A DNA stretch of 64,000 nucleotides, taken from NCBI GenBank assembly GCA_013399895.1, contig VXBA01002723.1:35838-99837 (forward strand). Direction: 5' to 3'. A program made the translations under genes and the position numbers. Position 1 is the first letter of the stretch. Each line of letters begins with the position of its first letter. The notes below the pieces were generated by a model. It was given only the letters and a program-made list of their open reading frames with translations, was not told where the DNA came from and did no database searches. This stretch comes from Serilophus lunatus (Eukaryota > Chordata > Aves > Passeriformes > Eurylaimidae). Below are positions 19,801-27,429 of the stretch, piece after piece.

Positions 19801-21082
19801 GCAACATCTGCCCCTGCACAGCACCCCGCGGGGACCCCCGCCCGGGGAGCCCCCCCGCCTCGCCCGGCGGCAGGGACAGGGGGTGCGATTCGGGGTGCTG
19901 CCCTCCCCGGGGCCCCCCAAAGCAGAAGGGAGGTGCAAGAAAAGCAAATCCCATACCCGTGAAGCAGGGCTCCAGAGATCGGGCAGAGAAAATAAAACCA
20001 CGGTGGAGTTATTAATAACAAAGGAGGGCGATCAGCCGCTTCCACTCGGAAACGGGGATTTGCTCCTGCCTGACCCTGCCCGCGCCTCCGTCCCCACTAG
20101 ACAGGGGTCCCGGGCTGGGACTGGCGGCTCCGCGGCGCCAGCTCTGCCCCGGCGCGAGGCTGTGGTCACCCCCGAGAGTTTTTCCCACCGGGAAGGGGAT
20201 GTCCACGCACCATCCCCGCCGCACGTGTCGGGACTTTCGCGCGAGGTCCCCCGTCGGGACACACGTGGGGGGCCCCCTTGCAGCTCAGCACCACGTACCC
20301 GCGCAAAGCACAGCCCGATCGGCTGCGTAGACGGAACCCCCGCCCCGTGGGCGCCCACGGCCCCGATTTCCACGGCCCCGCCGGCGAGACGCCCGGCATC
20401 TTCATCCTCCTCCTCCCGTGCCGCTCCCGCGCTGTCACCTGCCTGCCCGGCCGTCCCCGCATCTCCGCGCTGCGCTTGGGGGACAAAGCCACGGCCGGGA
20501 GCGGGACCGGAACCGTTCCCACGGGCGGCCGAGCCCGCGGGGCCACACTTACCTTCCACCCAGAGGTGTTCGATGTCGGTCTCGATGGAAGCCACCCGTA
20601 GTCCCACGGCCAGCGCCCCGAAAACCAACAGCCCCACGAAGAGCACCTTCCCGCAGTGCCGCTGGATCCGGCAGCCCAGGGCGAATAGCAGCGCCTGAAA
20701 GTGGGCCCGCAGCCACAGCGGAGTCCTCTGGCCCACGGCCCTACCCTGCGGAGGGGGTGAGAATCGGGTCAGCCCGGGAGAGGAGACGGGGAGCCCCTAC
20801 CCGGGCAAGGGGACTCTCAGCGGGTCGGGATGCCCGCGGCGGCCGCGCTCCGTTGGCTGCGGAGCGGAACCGCGAGAGCCGGAGGTCCCCGAATCGGGGG
20901 ACACGGAGGTGCCCACACCCGCCCGGTTGGACCCAAACTCCTCCGCGCTCTCCGAACTCCTCTCCCCGGCCCGGAGCCCCCGCGAGAGCGGGCGATGCTC
21001 GCCCCTTACTCACCTCGGGCAGCGGCTTGCGGCGGGCGGCGCGGAGCGGCGGCGGCGCGGCGCGGGGGGGCTCGGCCGGCAT
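1407..21082 (-). CDS. PTCH2: PTCH2, Patched-2 Hedgehog receptor (whole coding span, 23 exons)
   Basis: Twelve-pass membrane protein of the RND/Patched family that binds Hedgehog ligands and represses Smoothened, acting in the plasma membrane and primary cilium. I placed 23 exons with GT-AG junctions in phase; they sum to 4074 nt, or 1357 residues. Visible hallmarks are TM1 at about residues 55-73, a sterol-sensing domain over about 395-560, the TM4 motif GIGVDD at 464-469 and the TM10 motif GIGVEF at 1046-1051; their acidic residues match the proton-relay positions of RND transporters. Exon lengths 193, 190, 70, 92, 122, 148, 132, 156, 126, 119, 138, 143 and 100 match human Patched exons as I remember them. 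Several stretches match human PTCH2 better than PTCH1, such as VSLYGKSWDLNKICYKSGVP, and the neighbour is EIF2B3 as in human. It is longer than human PTCH2 (about 1200 residues) because of its C-terminal tail. The frame stays open upstream into the N gap, so the N terminus could be longer. Confidence 0.95.
1990..2235 (-). CDS. PTCH2: PTCH2 coding exon 22 (residues 1139-1220, C-terminal tail)
   Basis: 246 nt, 82 complete codons. Encodes a Pro/Gly/Ser-rich tail from ASLVDNGPCLTPPESVPPCL to EAGKDPSFPRIT. Acceptor CCCTAG, donor GTGAGT. An exon of similar size sits here in PTCH1, whereas human PTCH2 has a much shorter tail. No PPxY motif occurs; the segment at 1164-1168 reads GLYVR where PTCH1 has PPLYR nearby. 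Confidence 0.88.
2260..2600. repeat. GA/GGAT-rich decayed repeat filling PTCH2 intron 21
   Basis: Intron 21 (2236-2616) is almost entirely purine-rich with recurring GGTGAAGCAGG (2344, 2398) and ACAGGGTGAGGG (2479, 2538), spaced 54 and 59 bp apart. This suggests a strongly decayed tandem repeat of about 55-60 bp. No coding content is seen. Confidence 0.4.
2617..2716 (-). CDS. PTCH2: PTCH2 coding exon 21 (residues 1105-1138, TM12)
   Basis: 100 nt. Encodes YFFAVLTILTLLGLLNGLVL and LPVLLSVIGPPPE, the last transmembrane helix and the start of the cytoplasmic tail. Acceptor CCCCAG, donor GTACAA. Confidence 0.95.
2973..3115 (-). CDS. PTCH2: PTCH2 coding exon 20 (residues 1058-1105, TM11)
   Basis: 143 nt. 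Encodes GFLTAAGSRNVRSAAALEHT, FAPVMDGAVSTLLGVLMLAG and SEFDFIM, then two bases of an Arg codon. Human proteins have FDFIVRYFF at the junction; this copy has FDFIMRYFF. Acceptor ACTCAG, donor GTGAGC. Confidence 0.95.
3242..3379 (-). CDS. PTCH2: PTCH2 coding exon 19 (residues 1012-1057, TM10 GxxxE motif)
   Basis: 138 nt. Encodes VSILAMMAVELFGIMGLMGI, KLSAIPVVILIASVGIGVEF and TVHVAL. The TM10 motif GIGVEF at 1046-1051, partner of the TM4 acidic motif, is intact. Acceptor CCCCAG, donor GTAAGC. Confidence 0.96.
3907..4190 (-). CDS. PTCH2: PTCH2 coding exon 18 (residues 917-1011, TM8)
   Basis: 284 nt. Encodes IPAAQPLEFAQFPFYLSGLR, the region FVEAIESVRAICQEAAQRHG, then SYPSGYPFLFWEQYIGLRHW and TM8-TM9 (FLLAISILLACTFLVCALLL, then LNPWTAGII). 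Acceptor CCACAG, donor GTGAGT after a complete codon. Confidence 0.95.
4674..4854 (-). CDS. PTCH2: PTCH2 coding exon 17 (residues 857-917)
   Basis: 181 nt. Encodes LTTRRLVDENGIIPPDTFYI, CLTVWASNDPLGFAASQANF and YPPPPEWIHDKYDTTGENLR. All are conserved ectodomain 2 blocks. Acceptor TGTAG, donor GTGAGT. The intron separating it from exon 16 is only 88 bp. Confidence 0.95.
4943..5085 (-). CDS. PTCH2: PTCH2 coding exon 16 (residues 809-856)
   Basis: 143 nt. Encodes GLQATFDRDWQAGRITHDSY, then RNGSEDGALAYKLLIQTGN ending FNFNQ. A likely N-glycosylation sequon NGS lies at about residue 830. Acceptor CCGCAG, donor GTGCGT after a complete codon. Confidence 0.95.
5350..5662 (-). CDS. PTCH2: PTCH2 coding exon 15 (residues 705-809, TM7 and ectodomain 2)
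   Basis: 313 nt. Encodes TM7 (VVVVVLFLALLGLSLYGTTM), then DGLYLTDIVPRDTKAHAF, the aromatic AQFKYFSFYNMFIVTKG block and LPKMWLHYFQDWLR. It starts the second large extracellular domain. Acceptor CCACAG, donor GTGAGG; it appears one codon longer than the human exon. Confidence 0.95.
5747..6152 (-). CDS. PTCH2: PTCH2 coding exon 14 (residues 569-704, middle cytoplasmic loop)
   Basis: 406 nt. Encodes the long loop between TM6 and TM7, from SPCSSRVIQIQPQELADAND to REKYAPLLLRTRTK. Conserved landmarks are VIQIQPQE, STRDLLAQ and the WSLADFAREKYAPLLL end. Where PTCH1 has a PPPPY WW-ligand motif, this copy reads HPSPYG (PSPY at 594-597), so the PPxY is absent. Acceptor CCGAAG (weak), donor GTGAGG. Confidence 0.94.
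6266..6384 (-). CDS. PTCH2: PTCH2 coding exon 13 (residues 530-569, TM6)
   Basis: 119 nt. Encodes AAVVVVFNFAMVLFVFPAIL (TM6, the end of the sterol-sensing domain) and the basic cytoplasmic stretch SLDLHRREKRRLDILCCFY. Acceptor CTGCAG, donor GTACCA, which is a weak donor; phase and homology support it. Confidence 0.94.
6464..6589 (-). CDS. PTCH2: PTCH2 coding exon 12 (residues 488-529, TM5)
   Basis: 126 nt. Encodes ERTGECLKRTGTSVALTSVS, then TM5 (NMIAFFMAALVPIPALRAF) and SLQ. Acceptor CCCCAG, donor GTAGGG. The RTGTSV-LTS-SN and VPIPALRAFSLQ blocks are typical of Patched. Confidence 0.95.
6680..6772 (-). CDS. PTCH2: PTCH2 coding exon 11 (residues 457-487, TM4 GxxxDD motif)
   Basis: 93 nt. Encodes VLPFLALGIGVDDMFLLAHA and a short loop ending QQIPFK. 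Residues 464-469 (GIGVDD) are the acidic motif required for Patched activity in RND-type models, and it is intact. The loop after HAFTE looks about two codons shorter than in human. Confidence 0.95.
6881..7036 (-). CDS. PTCH2: PTCH2 coding exon 10 (residues 405-456, sterol-sensing domain)
   Basis: 156 nt. Encodes LAYACVTMLRWDCSKSQGAV, then TM3 (GLAGVLLVALSVASGLGLCS) and LLGISFNAATTQ. This is the most conserved part of the sterol-sensing domain. Acceptor TTCCAG, donor GTATGT. Confidence 0.96.
7115..7246 (-). CDS. PTCH2: PTCH2 coding exon 9 (residues 361-404, up to TM2)
   Basis: 132 nt. Encodes LAQDSIPPNATQSVHAFSTT through IRVAGGYLLM. It contains a potential N-glycosylation sequon, NAT at about residue 369, and the start of TM2, which opens the sterol-sensing domain. 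Acceptor CTGCAG, donor GTGCGT. Confidence 0.95.
7477..7624 (-). CDS. PTCH2: PTCH2 coding exon 8 (residues 311-360)
   Basis: 148 nt. Encodes AEALQTMFLLMSPRQLYEHF followed by KDDYEIHDISWSEEKAGAILEAWQRKFVE. The block around SPRQLYEHF and AWQR is conserved in all Patched proteins. Acceptor CTCCAG, donor GTGGGT after a complete codon. Confidence 0.95.
7872..7993 (-). CDS. PTCH2: PTCH2 coding exon 7 (residues 271-311)
   Basis: 122 nt. Encodes SPDIPAELSGGCHGFSRKFM and then RWQQELILGGTTKDSQGKLLR. The GGCHGFS-KFM block is the conserved part of the ectodomain; family members usually have MHWQEEL where this copy has MRWQQEL. Acceptor CCACAG, donor GTGAGA. Confidence 0.95.
8085..8280 (-). CDS. PTCH2: PTCH2 coding exon 6 (residues 205-270)
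   Basis: 196 nt. Encodes GRPDIQWSNLDPLQLMEEL through CPPSAPNKQSQQ, the distal part of extracellular loop 1 including the conserved LLDKAEVGQAYMERPCL. It appears one codon shorter than the human exon. Acceptor CACCCAG, donor GTGAGT after a complete codon. Confidence 0.95.
10175..10266 (-). CDS. PTCH2: PTCH2 coding exon 5 (residues 175-205)
   Basis: 92 nt. Encodes MIEKLFPCVILTPLDCFWEG and then SKLQGGSAYLP, a strongly conserved Patched ectodomain core with three cysteine/aromatic landmarks. Acceptor CTACAG, donor GTGAGT, leaving two bases of a proline codon. Too short to stand out as an open frame by itself; located from the family pattern. Confidence 0.95.
10495..10564 (-). CDS. PTCH2: PTCH2 coding exon 4 (residues 151-174)
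   Basis: 70 nt. Encodes SWDLNKICYKSGVPIIENGM and ends IER on a complete codon before donor GTAAGT. The ICYKSGVP stretch with this wording is characteristic of PTCH2 rather than PTCH1. Confidence 0.95.
10684..10873 (-). CDS. PTCH2: PTCH2 coding exon 3 (residues 88-151, extracellular loop 1)
   Basis: 190 nt. Encodes GSRVSQELRYTKEKLGEE through VSLYGK, the first part of the large extracellular domain that contributes to Hedgehog ligand binding. Acceptor CCACAG, donor GTGAGT. It lies 9.7 kb from exon 2, across the largest PTCH2 intron. Confidence 0.95.
12520..12930. promoter_or_regulatory. Candidate intronic element with TAATTA-type sites
   Basis: Within GC-rich intron 2 there are two AT-rich pieces, around 12530-12640 (GTAATTAGTGTTAATTTGG; CCTAATTAACCAAAG) and 12897-12930 (CAATTAACAAAGG, which includes a TCF/LEF-like ACAAAGG). 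They flank a CpG-dense block at 12690-12770. The regulatory reading is inference from composition and motif density only. Confidence 0.25.
12827..12896. repeat. T/G-only low-complexity tract
   Basis: Seventy bases containing only T and G, built of TTTTG and TTG units. It lies in PTCH2 intron 2, between a CpG-dense block and an AT-rich stretch (TTAATTCCAATTAACAAAGG) that may be conserved. Confidence 0.8.
15328..15373. repeat. 46-bp polypurine tract
   Basis: Uninterrupted A/G run (AAAGAGAGGGGG, then A10, then GGAGGGGGGAGAGGGA) just upstream, on the plus strand, of the AT-rich island in PTCH2 intron 2. Confidence 0.75.
15375..15740. promoter_or_regulatory. Candidate conserved noncoding element in PTCH2 intron 2
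   Basis: About 360 bp of complex, repeat-free, AT-leaning sequence stands out sharply from the 70%-GC-like surroundings. It contains TAATTATGCTAATCA and TTTCCATATGTATAGG and has no long open frame. Such islands in otherwise fast-evolving GC-rich introns are often vertebrate enhancers. No alignment could be run, so conservation is not demonstrated. Confidence 0.35.
16696..16704 (-). promoter_or_regulatory. Perfect GLI consensus site in PTCH2 intron 2
   Basis: GACCACCCA on the plus strand (TGGGTGGTC on the minus strand) is the exact consensus for GLI transcription factors, the effectors of Hedgehog signalling. Patched genes are known direct GLI targets. Function at this site is inference; the flanking sequence is C-rich. 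Confidence 0.35.
20553..20745 (-). CDS. PTCH2: PTCH2 coding exon 2 (residues 24-88, TM1)
   Basis: 193 nt, the same length as Patched exon 2 in mammals. It begins GRAVGQRTPLWLRAHF and holds the first transmembrane segment at about residues 55-73, followed by the conserved ETDIEHLWVE at the start of the first extracellular domain. Acceptor CCGCAG, donor GTAAGT; it ends one base into a codon. Confidence 0.95.
21014..21082 (-). CDS. PTCH2: PTCH2 coding exon 1 (residues 1-23)
   Basis: The start ATG at 21080-21082 has G at -3 (GCCATGC context). The exon encodes a short Pro/Arg/Ala-rich cytoplasmic N terminus ending KPLPE, then donor GTGAGT. No in-frame stop occurs between the ATG and the N gap 18 bases upstream, so an upstream start is not excluded. 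The length, 23 codons, is close to the equivalent human PTCH2 exon. Confidence 0.8.
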
Positions 21083-21100
21083 GGCGGGGCGGCTGGCGGG

Positions 21101-21321
21101 NNNNNNNNNNNNNNNNNNNNNNNNNNNNNNNNNNNNNNNNNNNNNNNNNNNNNNNNNNNNNNNNNNNNNNNNNNNNNNNNNNNNNNNNNNNNNNNNNNNN
21201 NNNNNNNNNNNNNNNNNNNNNNNNNNNNNNNNNNNNNNNNNNNNNNNNNNNNNNNNNNNNNNNNNNNNNNNNNNNNNNNNNNNNNNNNNNNNNNNNNNNN
21301 NNNNNNNNNNNNNNNNNNNNN
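21101..21321. other. Assembly gap (221 N)
   Basis: Unsequenced stretch between the PTCH2 start codon and a decayed minisatellite. It probably contains the PTCH2 5' UTR and core promoter. High GC and tandem repeats on the right flank are the likely cause of the gap. Confidence 0.99.
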
Positions 21322-21980
21322 CACCCCCGGGGATGGGCATCCCCCTGTAGGCGCCCCAAGGGTAGGCCCATTGCTTTCCCCCTAAGGATGGGCACCCCAC
21401 AAGCAAGGTATTCCCCGTATCCTTCTCCCACAGCTACCCTGCTGGGGGACGCAGCCCCCTGGAGCTGCCCCAAGGGAAGGGTGTCCCTTCCAAGAGTGTC
21501 CCAAGGGGAGGGCGTTGCGCTCATAGCCTCTCCCCGGGGATGGGCACCTTCTGTAGCCACCCTCCTTGGCGCAGGCATTTCCCTATGATTTCTTCACCCC
21601 AGTGTGGAGCAGACTCCTCTGTAGCCACCCAAGGGCCAAGTATCCCCTCCAGTGCCAGGGATCTTCCCATAGCTACTTTCCAAAGGATAGGAAGCCCTCC
21701 TAAAGGCTGGATATCCCGCTATCCTGCCAGCACTCACAGGTTTGGCTGCCCTGACATAGCCATCCAAAGGGATGAGTGCCCCCCAAGAGGCTGTGCATCT
21801 CCCCAATAGCCACCCCAAGGCGCGGGTATTCCTCCTTCAAGGGCCCAGTGTTCTTCCACAAAGGATCAGGTATCCCCACCAATGTTCTTTGCCTAAGAAC
21901 AAATCATGCCCCCACCAAGAGCAGGGTGTCCAGCCATCCCTGCCAGCTGCCCTCCCCAAAGATACTCCCCCAGGGCCGTA
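21322..21980. repeat. Decayed minisatellite, unit about 31 bp
   Basis: Recurring blocks of the form GGATGGGCAT-CCCC-TAGCCACCCCAA. GGGATGGGCA occurs near 21331, 21385 and 21537; TAGCCACCC or close variants at 21524, 21554, 21623, 21674, 21758 and 21805; most units end CCCAAG or CAAAGG. Copies are highly diverged and the spacing varies. The array abuts the N gap and may continue inside it. No coding content. Confidence 0.6.
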
Positions 21981-24900
21981 GTGGGGAACAGGAAGACACC
22001 CCACTCTTTGAGCGCATCCAGAAGCGCTGCCCCATCCCCTCCCACGGGGAGCCAAGCCAAACACTCCAGAACTGAAGGCAAGGGGGCACAGAAACCCCAT
22101 CCATGGGGCAGAAGTTGGGCAAAAGGGCAAAGGGTAAATGCCACTGACAATTTGTGAGATTGTTTCTATGCTCATTTCACACACCTCCCAGGTCTTTATT
22201 GGTCAGACCTGTTTCTTCTCTCACCAGGAACAGCCCCCCAAGGAGCAGCCGAAGGGACCTAGGGAAGCGAGTAAAGCAACATGGAGCAGCAACTAGCCCG
22301 TGTGCATCCCCATCTCCACTGCCCACCTCACTCCCTTGGAGAAATGATGGTGATGCTCACCCTGGTGTCTCCTTACTGGCCAAAAATGAGGGAAACACCA
22401 GTAAATAAACCTGGGGCAGTTCCATCATGCCCCCCCAGTCACAGCCTCCGCCAGCCAGGCCTGCTGCTGCCGAGCTCTCCTGGGCCTTAGCGGCACATAA
22501 AGGGTTTCTCCCTTATCCAGCGATAGGCCTGTAGCATCTGGCGTGTCCCCAAATACAGAAGGGAAACAGCTATTCAGCACTTCTACTGCCTGATTGCTAT
22601 TAACAGCTCCACCATTCCCTTTCCCAGTGGACCCACACTACCGCTGGACAGCTGCGGCTTTTTATCAATTTAATTTTTAAAAAGTAAGTTGTTGTCGTCC
22701 TCTCCAGCATTGCTGGTTCCCCCAAAGCATGTTCTCCATCAGCTCCCTATCTGTCATCATTTGTTTCCACCTGGGGCTCTCCCACCACTGCCCTGCAGAC
22801 TGGGAAATATAATAAATGTCCTCAGAAAAGTCATGGGATGGTCCATAGAGACCCGCTCACTGTCTGCCAGGACCTAGGGATCAGCTGGATTTGCCCCATC
22901 CCAGGGTACCAAGGGCTTCCAGGAACCTGGGCTCCCAGTGCTGCAGGATCATCTTCCACCACCCCGTCCTGGTTTACCCACACTGGCAGCAGGCTCCTGT
23001 GCCACAGGATCACCACGCAGGACAGGATGACCCCTGGCAACCCCCACCTGCTCCGCACCGTGCATCTTTGTTCCGCTGCTCACCCGCTGCTGCCGTGGTC
23101 CTTAGGGACCAGCTGCCCCCCAGGACCTGCGTGCCCCAGCAGCAGCTGGCACTGTCATGGCACAGTGACCTGCGCCCCAAGTGAGAGGCAGTAGGGCTCG
23201 GCAGGAGGGCAGCCAGTTTGGGGATCCCTAGCTTTGCAGGAAGGCCTGACAATACCGGTGACGGGGCCAGATCCCGCCACGCCAACGAGGATTGAAAATC
23301 CAACTGGAAAATGACCGCGGGCAGGATGGAGCTCAGCCTGCCCTGACCTGACGCCACAAGAATGGGCTTTGGGTCTCCCTGCAGGGCACTCATTTCCCCT
23401 GGAGCCACATGGAAGGGGACTTGGAGCCCTGAAGGCCACCGGCCTTCGGGGAGCGGGATGGGGAGAAGGGGATCGGCTCGCACGCAGGGAGACTTTGCTT
23501 GCTGCTTCTTGCTGACCGGCTGTTTTATATCAAAGCAGGAGGGGGGGATTTGCTGTTCTAGATGGTATTTTAATGGGCAGGCAGGCAGCTGGAGCCTGGG
23601 AGAAGCCTGCTTTACATTGTTTGGGGTTGTAACAAATAAATTCAATTAAAGGCAAATGGCTCCGCGCAGCCCCCACCCTGCGCAGTGTCTCCGTGGCACC
23701 GGTGGCTGTGGGAGCCGCGGGTGCGAGGTGGGAACCCCGCGCCGGGGCCGCCCGCGGGCTCTGCCAACCCTCGCCCCCGCCTCAGGGAGATGCCGGGGTG
23801 TGCTGGTGGGATGCGGTGGGAGCTGGGAAGCACAGGGCACCGCACCCACAGAGCACCCACAGAGAGGATGGCGTGTCCAGGGAGTCCACCCTGTCCCCTG
23901 TCCTCACGCTGCGTGTCCCACCCTGTCAAGCAAAGGGGTTGGGAAAATCCCCGCGGCAGGAGCCCCGCCATAGCGGGCACTCCTCGGGAAGGGCAGCCCA
24001 GGACAACGGCCTCGGCGGGCAGAGACATCCTCCGGGCAAACAGGCTGGGCAGGGGCTGGGGCGTGGAACTGGGCTTTGCATGGCCACCATGCAGCCTCAG
24101 AGCCCCATGGCTGGGGGGAGAAGCAGAGGGGACTTGGCAGGGACATGCCAGAGCCTCGGCACGTTGTAAACAGCCGCCGCCGCAGCAGCAACTCCTCTGC
24201 CGGGAGCCAGAGCCGGGCGTTAGTTAGTTGGAAACCAGATGGTGTTCTCCCAACCACCGGCACAGCACGCTGGCCACGGGCTGGAGCCAGGCACAGGCTC
24301 TCAGGGAGCCCAAGGCTGCACAGCACCCTGCACTGGGACCCCATCTGGCGAGGCTGGAGAGCCTGGGGTGACAGGATGGCCCCACAGAGGGAGAGGCAGT
24401 GTCAGTGTGTCCTCTGCCCCACTGCTTCCTCAGCCAGTACCGGCTCCGTCCCAAGGGATGCTGTGTCCCAGGGTTTGAAGAAGAAAGGCAGCATCCACCA
24501 GAGGGGATTAGAAACAGGACATTGACACCCCTTAAAACCCCCATGCATCTCTGTTGTAGCACACTGTGCCTCAGTTCCCCTGTGCCTTCCTAACAGCAGG
24601 GAACTACCAACAGCCACCAACAGCTATCCAAGTCAGACTCCACTTGGTCCCCCCAGATGGGGATGAGATAGCAGAGGAGGGATAAAGCCCCATCTCCGAA
24701 GCCAGGGAAAGCCTGAGTTCTCCTTGCTATATTCACACCTCGGGTAACTCTCCATGGAAAATACAACACAGCGTATAGACAGTGAGCCCCCATCCCAGCA
24801 CTACCAGCAGGACCCGGGGGGCCTGGCTCTTCCCCACTCCCCAACAGCCTTGGGGGCAGGTGCACTGAGGGGGCACAGTGGAGCCATCACAGCCCCGGGA

Positions 24901-27039
24901 TTTTGGGGAGATCTGCAGCAAGAAGACAAACAGCCGGGGCTGGGGAGGGGCTGGGGAGAAGGACGGCATCCCCGGTAGCCGTGGCGGGGGTCCTGTGGTG
25001 TTTACAGAGCTTAAAACCCGCCTAAGCCCCGCAAGGCCACGGCGCACAATAGCGTGTGGACGTGGTGACACCGGCCGTCCCCACACCACCTTGGAAGACA
25101 GAGAGCCCTGCCACCCACCGCCAGCACCGGGATTAATTATGATAATGTAGTTCTTTCCCCCTTTGTCACCCTAATGAATGGGCCCCTTTAGGATTTTAAG
25201 GCCTTTGTTTGGTGCCTCTTTACTGCGGTATTGTAGGATGGGGACTAGCAGGTGGCAGGTCCCCAAACAGGCCCTTTTGTCTCCTTTGGGGGCTGTTTTG
25301 TGGTGGGGTTGGGGAGGGGGATGCGAGGATGCAGGAGTGGGGGTGTGCTGCAAGGGAGCTCCTGGACGGAACCATAGCACTCGCCCCATCACTGTGGGGC
25401 CGTGACACCCCACGCTTTGCATCGTGGCATCACGGACCGCTGGCCCTGGCCATGCCCCGAGCCACTCGTGCCCTGGTCCACTCAGCGGGCAGATGCCGGG
25501 AGCCACTGTCTGAGCCCCTGCCTCGATCTTTTACTGCCTGGGCAAATCAATTACCCAGCAGAAAGTCCCTAAATCCCACCATAAAACCCGTTTAGCAGCC
25601 TCCATGGTGCTCGCCAGGCCCTGGGCAAACCTTGCCCGCTGCCGGCATGAAGCTGGAGCAATTTGCTGCAGGGACAGTGGGTAACTGCTACCGGGGAAGG
25701 TCGGGCTGCAGCCGCAGCTGCACAGAATCTCCTCACTCCAGGAGGCAGATGAGCATGGGAGCAGCTGGGGATGTGACAGCACTGGTCATGGCACTGGGAA
25801 CCGGGGACAGACAGATGAGGTGGCACAGAGGCACAGGGAGCAGAGAAAAGACAAGGCTGGGCACGAGGACACCCAGATGGCAATGCCCTGTTCCAGCATT
25901 GGTCCACGGGCTTTATGGAAGGATCATTTGCTGCGATCAGCAGTGAGCCCGGTGCCACCACGGTGGTGATGATGGAGCCTCGCTTACTCCCATGCAGACA
26001 CGTAAGAGCATCTTTGATACCACAGGGACAATGCCAGGTACAGAGACATCACCAGAGCAGAGCTGAAGGGCCTGGGGTGGTCGATGTCTCCATGATTGCA
26101 GGCTGGACTGCGTGGCTTCTTCAGGACGCCCAGCAGCATCAAGGACACCGGACGGTTCTGCCTGGGGTCATCGCCAGGTGCCGGGCATTGGAGATTCTCC
26201 ACGGCACAGGGGACCCCAACTGTCATGTCCTCCCAGCTATGCAGGACAGAGTCGCTCTGTGAGGAGGGGGCAGATCCTGGCCAGGCACTGCCGGGGGCTG
26301 CAAACTGGTGAGCAGTGGGGTGGTAAAACGGTGACAAGTAATTGGTGTCCCGGCCAGTCCTTTCATGCTGACGCCGTTTTATGGGTGAGGAAATTGCTTG
26401 TGAGTCAGGAACACAGGAGACAAATTTAGGAAGTGCTCTCTGAATGTGCCGGGGTCAGGCGCCGAGGCCGAGTGCTTGAAACCTGGGTGGCCTCGCCGCT
26501 CGCCCCGCGTCCCCCCCCGCCCCCGGCTCCTCGGCATGGGAAAGCAGACCTTTTATCTTATCACTGCTCTTCCGCCGCCCCGGCCTCCCCCGCATGGCCC
26601 CCTCCCGGCACAGCCGCTCGCACTGCAGACACAATGCGCAGTGGCGGCCAAATTCGCACCCGTGACCCTCCGGGAGTGCCTGGCACAGGGGGCTGCTCGC
26701 TCCCACCCGCCTGCCGAGGGGCTCAGGATCCTTTGCATCACCCCGCATTCCCTTGTCCCGCCGCACCTTGTTGGCCGGAGGGTTGGCACGAGGCACCGTG
26801 GGATGAGGGGACATGGCGTCCTCCCCTCGGGCACCCGCCCTGGCACAAGCTGCTGTGGCCCTAGGGACGTAGTGATGGGGAAATGCTGGTGTAAAGGTGT
26901 CCATATGCCATGGGACAGCTGGTCCCCGTCCCGCTGACAAAGGAGCTGGAACAGGGAGACCCCTGGGCTGCAGTGCTGCCCCTCACATCAGCCTTCTCCA
27001 CGTCTCCCCCCATGCTGGAAAGCATGCACTCTCTTTTTC

Positions 27040-27300
27040 TCTCTTTTAATTGGGAGGAAAGGCCACAACTCCATTAAGATGCACCCGAATACGGCTGCCG
27101 GCTACCTTGAGTGCGCGGCCCCCGCCCCTGGCCGCGGCGGAGCGCGCTGCATCGGGCGGTTTGGATGTATTTTTCTTGATCGCTGGCCAAGAGCTCTCTC
27201 CTGCAAAGCAGCATGTTTCTCATTTTCTGTAGGTTTAACTCCAAATTAATTTGTAAGTGATCTAGGTTTCTTGTTCCCCGAAAGATACCTAATAGCGGGA
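27040..27300. promoter_or_regulatory. Candidate upstream element with homeodomain palindrome
   Basis: Complex sequence with retained CpGs inside an AT-leaning stretch. It contains CTTTTAATTGG and a perfect 12-bp palindrome CAAATTAATTTG at 27242-27253. It lies 6 kb upstream of PTCH2. The regulatory role is inferred only. Confidence 0.25.
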
Positions 27301-27429
27301 GGAGAACTCCTGCCAACCGAAACGTCTCAGCGGGGTAAAGGAAAAGCAGGAAAAAGAATCCCAGGAACTGTGACCCCTGGTGGGTATTTAACAAGGTGTC
27401 AGGGCAAAGGATTTTCGGAGCCAACTAAG

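Larger units (their letters stand above)
10874..20552 (-). other. PTCH2: PTCH2 intron 2 (9.7 kb)
   Basis: No exon or transposable element is recognised here. It holds low-complexity tracts (12827-12896 T/G only, 15328-15373 purine only, A-runs at 15809-15860 and 19636-19671), one ambiguous base at 12376, a CpG-dense block near 12690-12770, and AT-rich islands with intact homeodomain-type TAATTA cores that contrast with the GC-rich surroundings and may be regulatory. Confidence 0.7.
20080..21100. promoter_or_regulatory. PTCH2: CpG island at the 5' end of PTCH2
   Basis: Very high CpG density through exons 2 and 1 and intron 1, typical of a vertebrate housekeeping or developmental promoter. The island runs into the N gap at 21101, so the core promoter, transcription start and 5' UTR are not visible. 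No GLI consensus lies in the visible part. Confidence 0.7.

Noticed and set aside
1407..21082. Assignment of the left gene to PTCH1
   Set aside because: Residue choices in exons 2-5 and the EIF2B3 neighbour fit PTCH2.
20418..21350. Plus-strand open frame of 310 codons crossing the N gap
   Set aside because: The length comes from the run of N and from antisense CpG-island sequence opposite PTCH2 exons 1-2.
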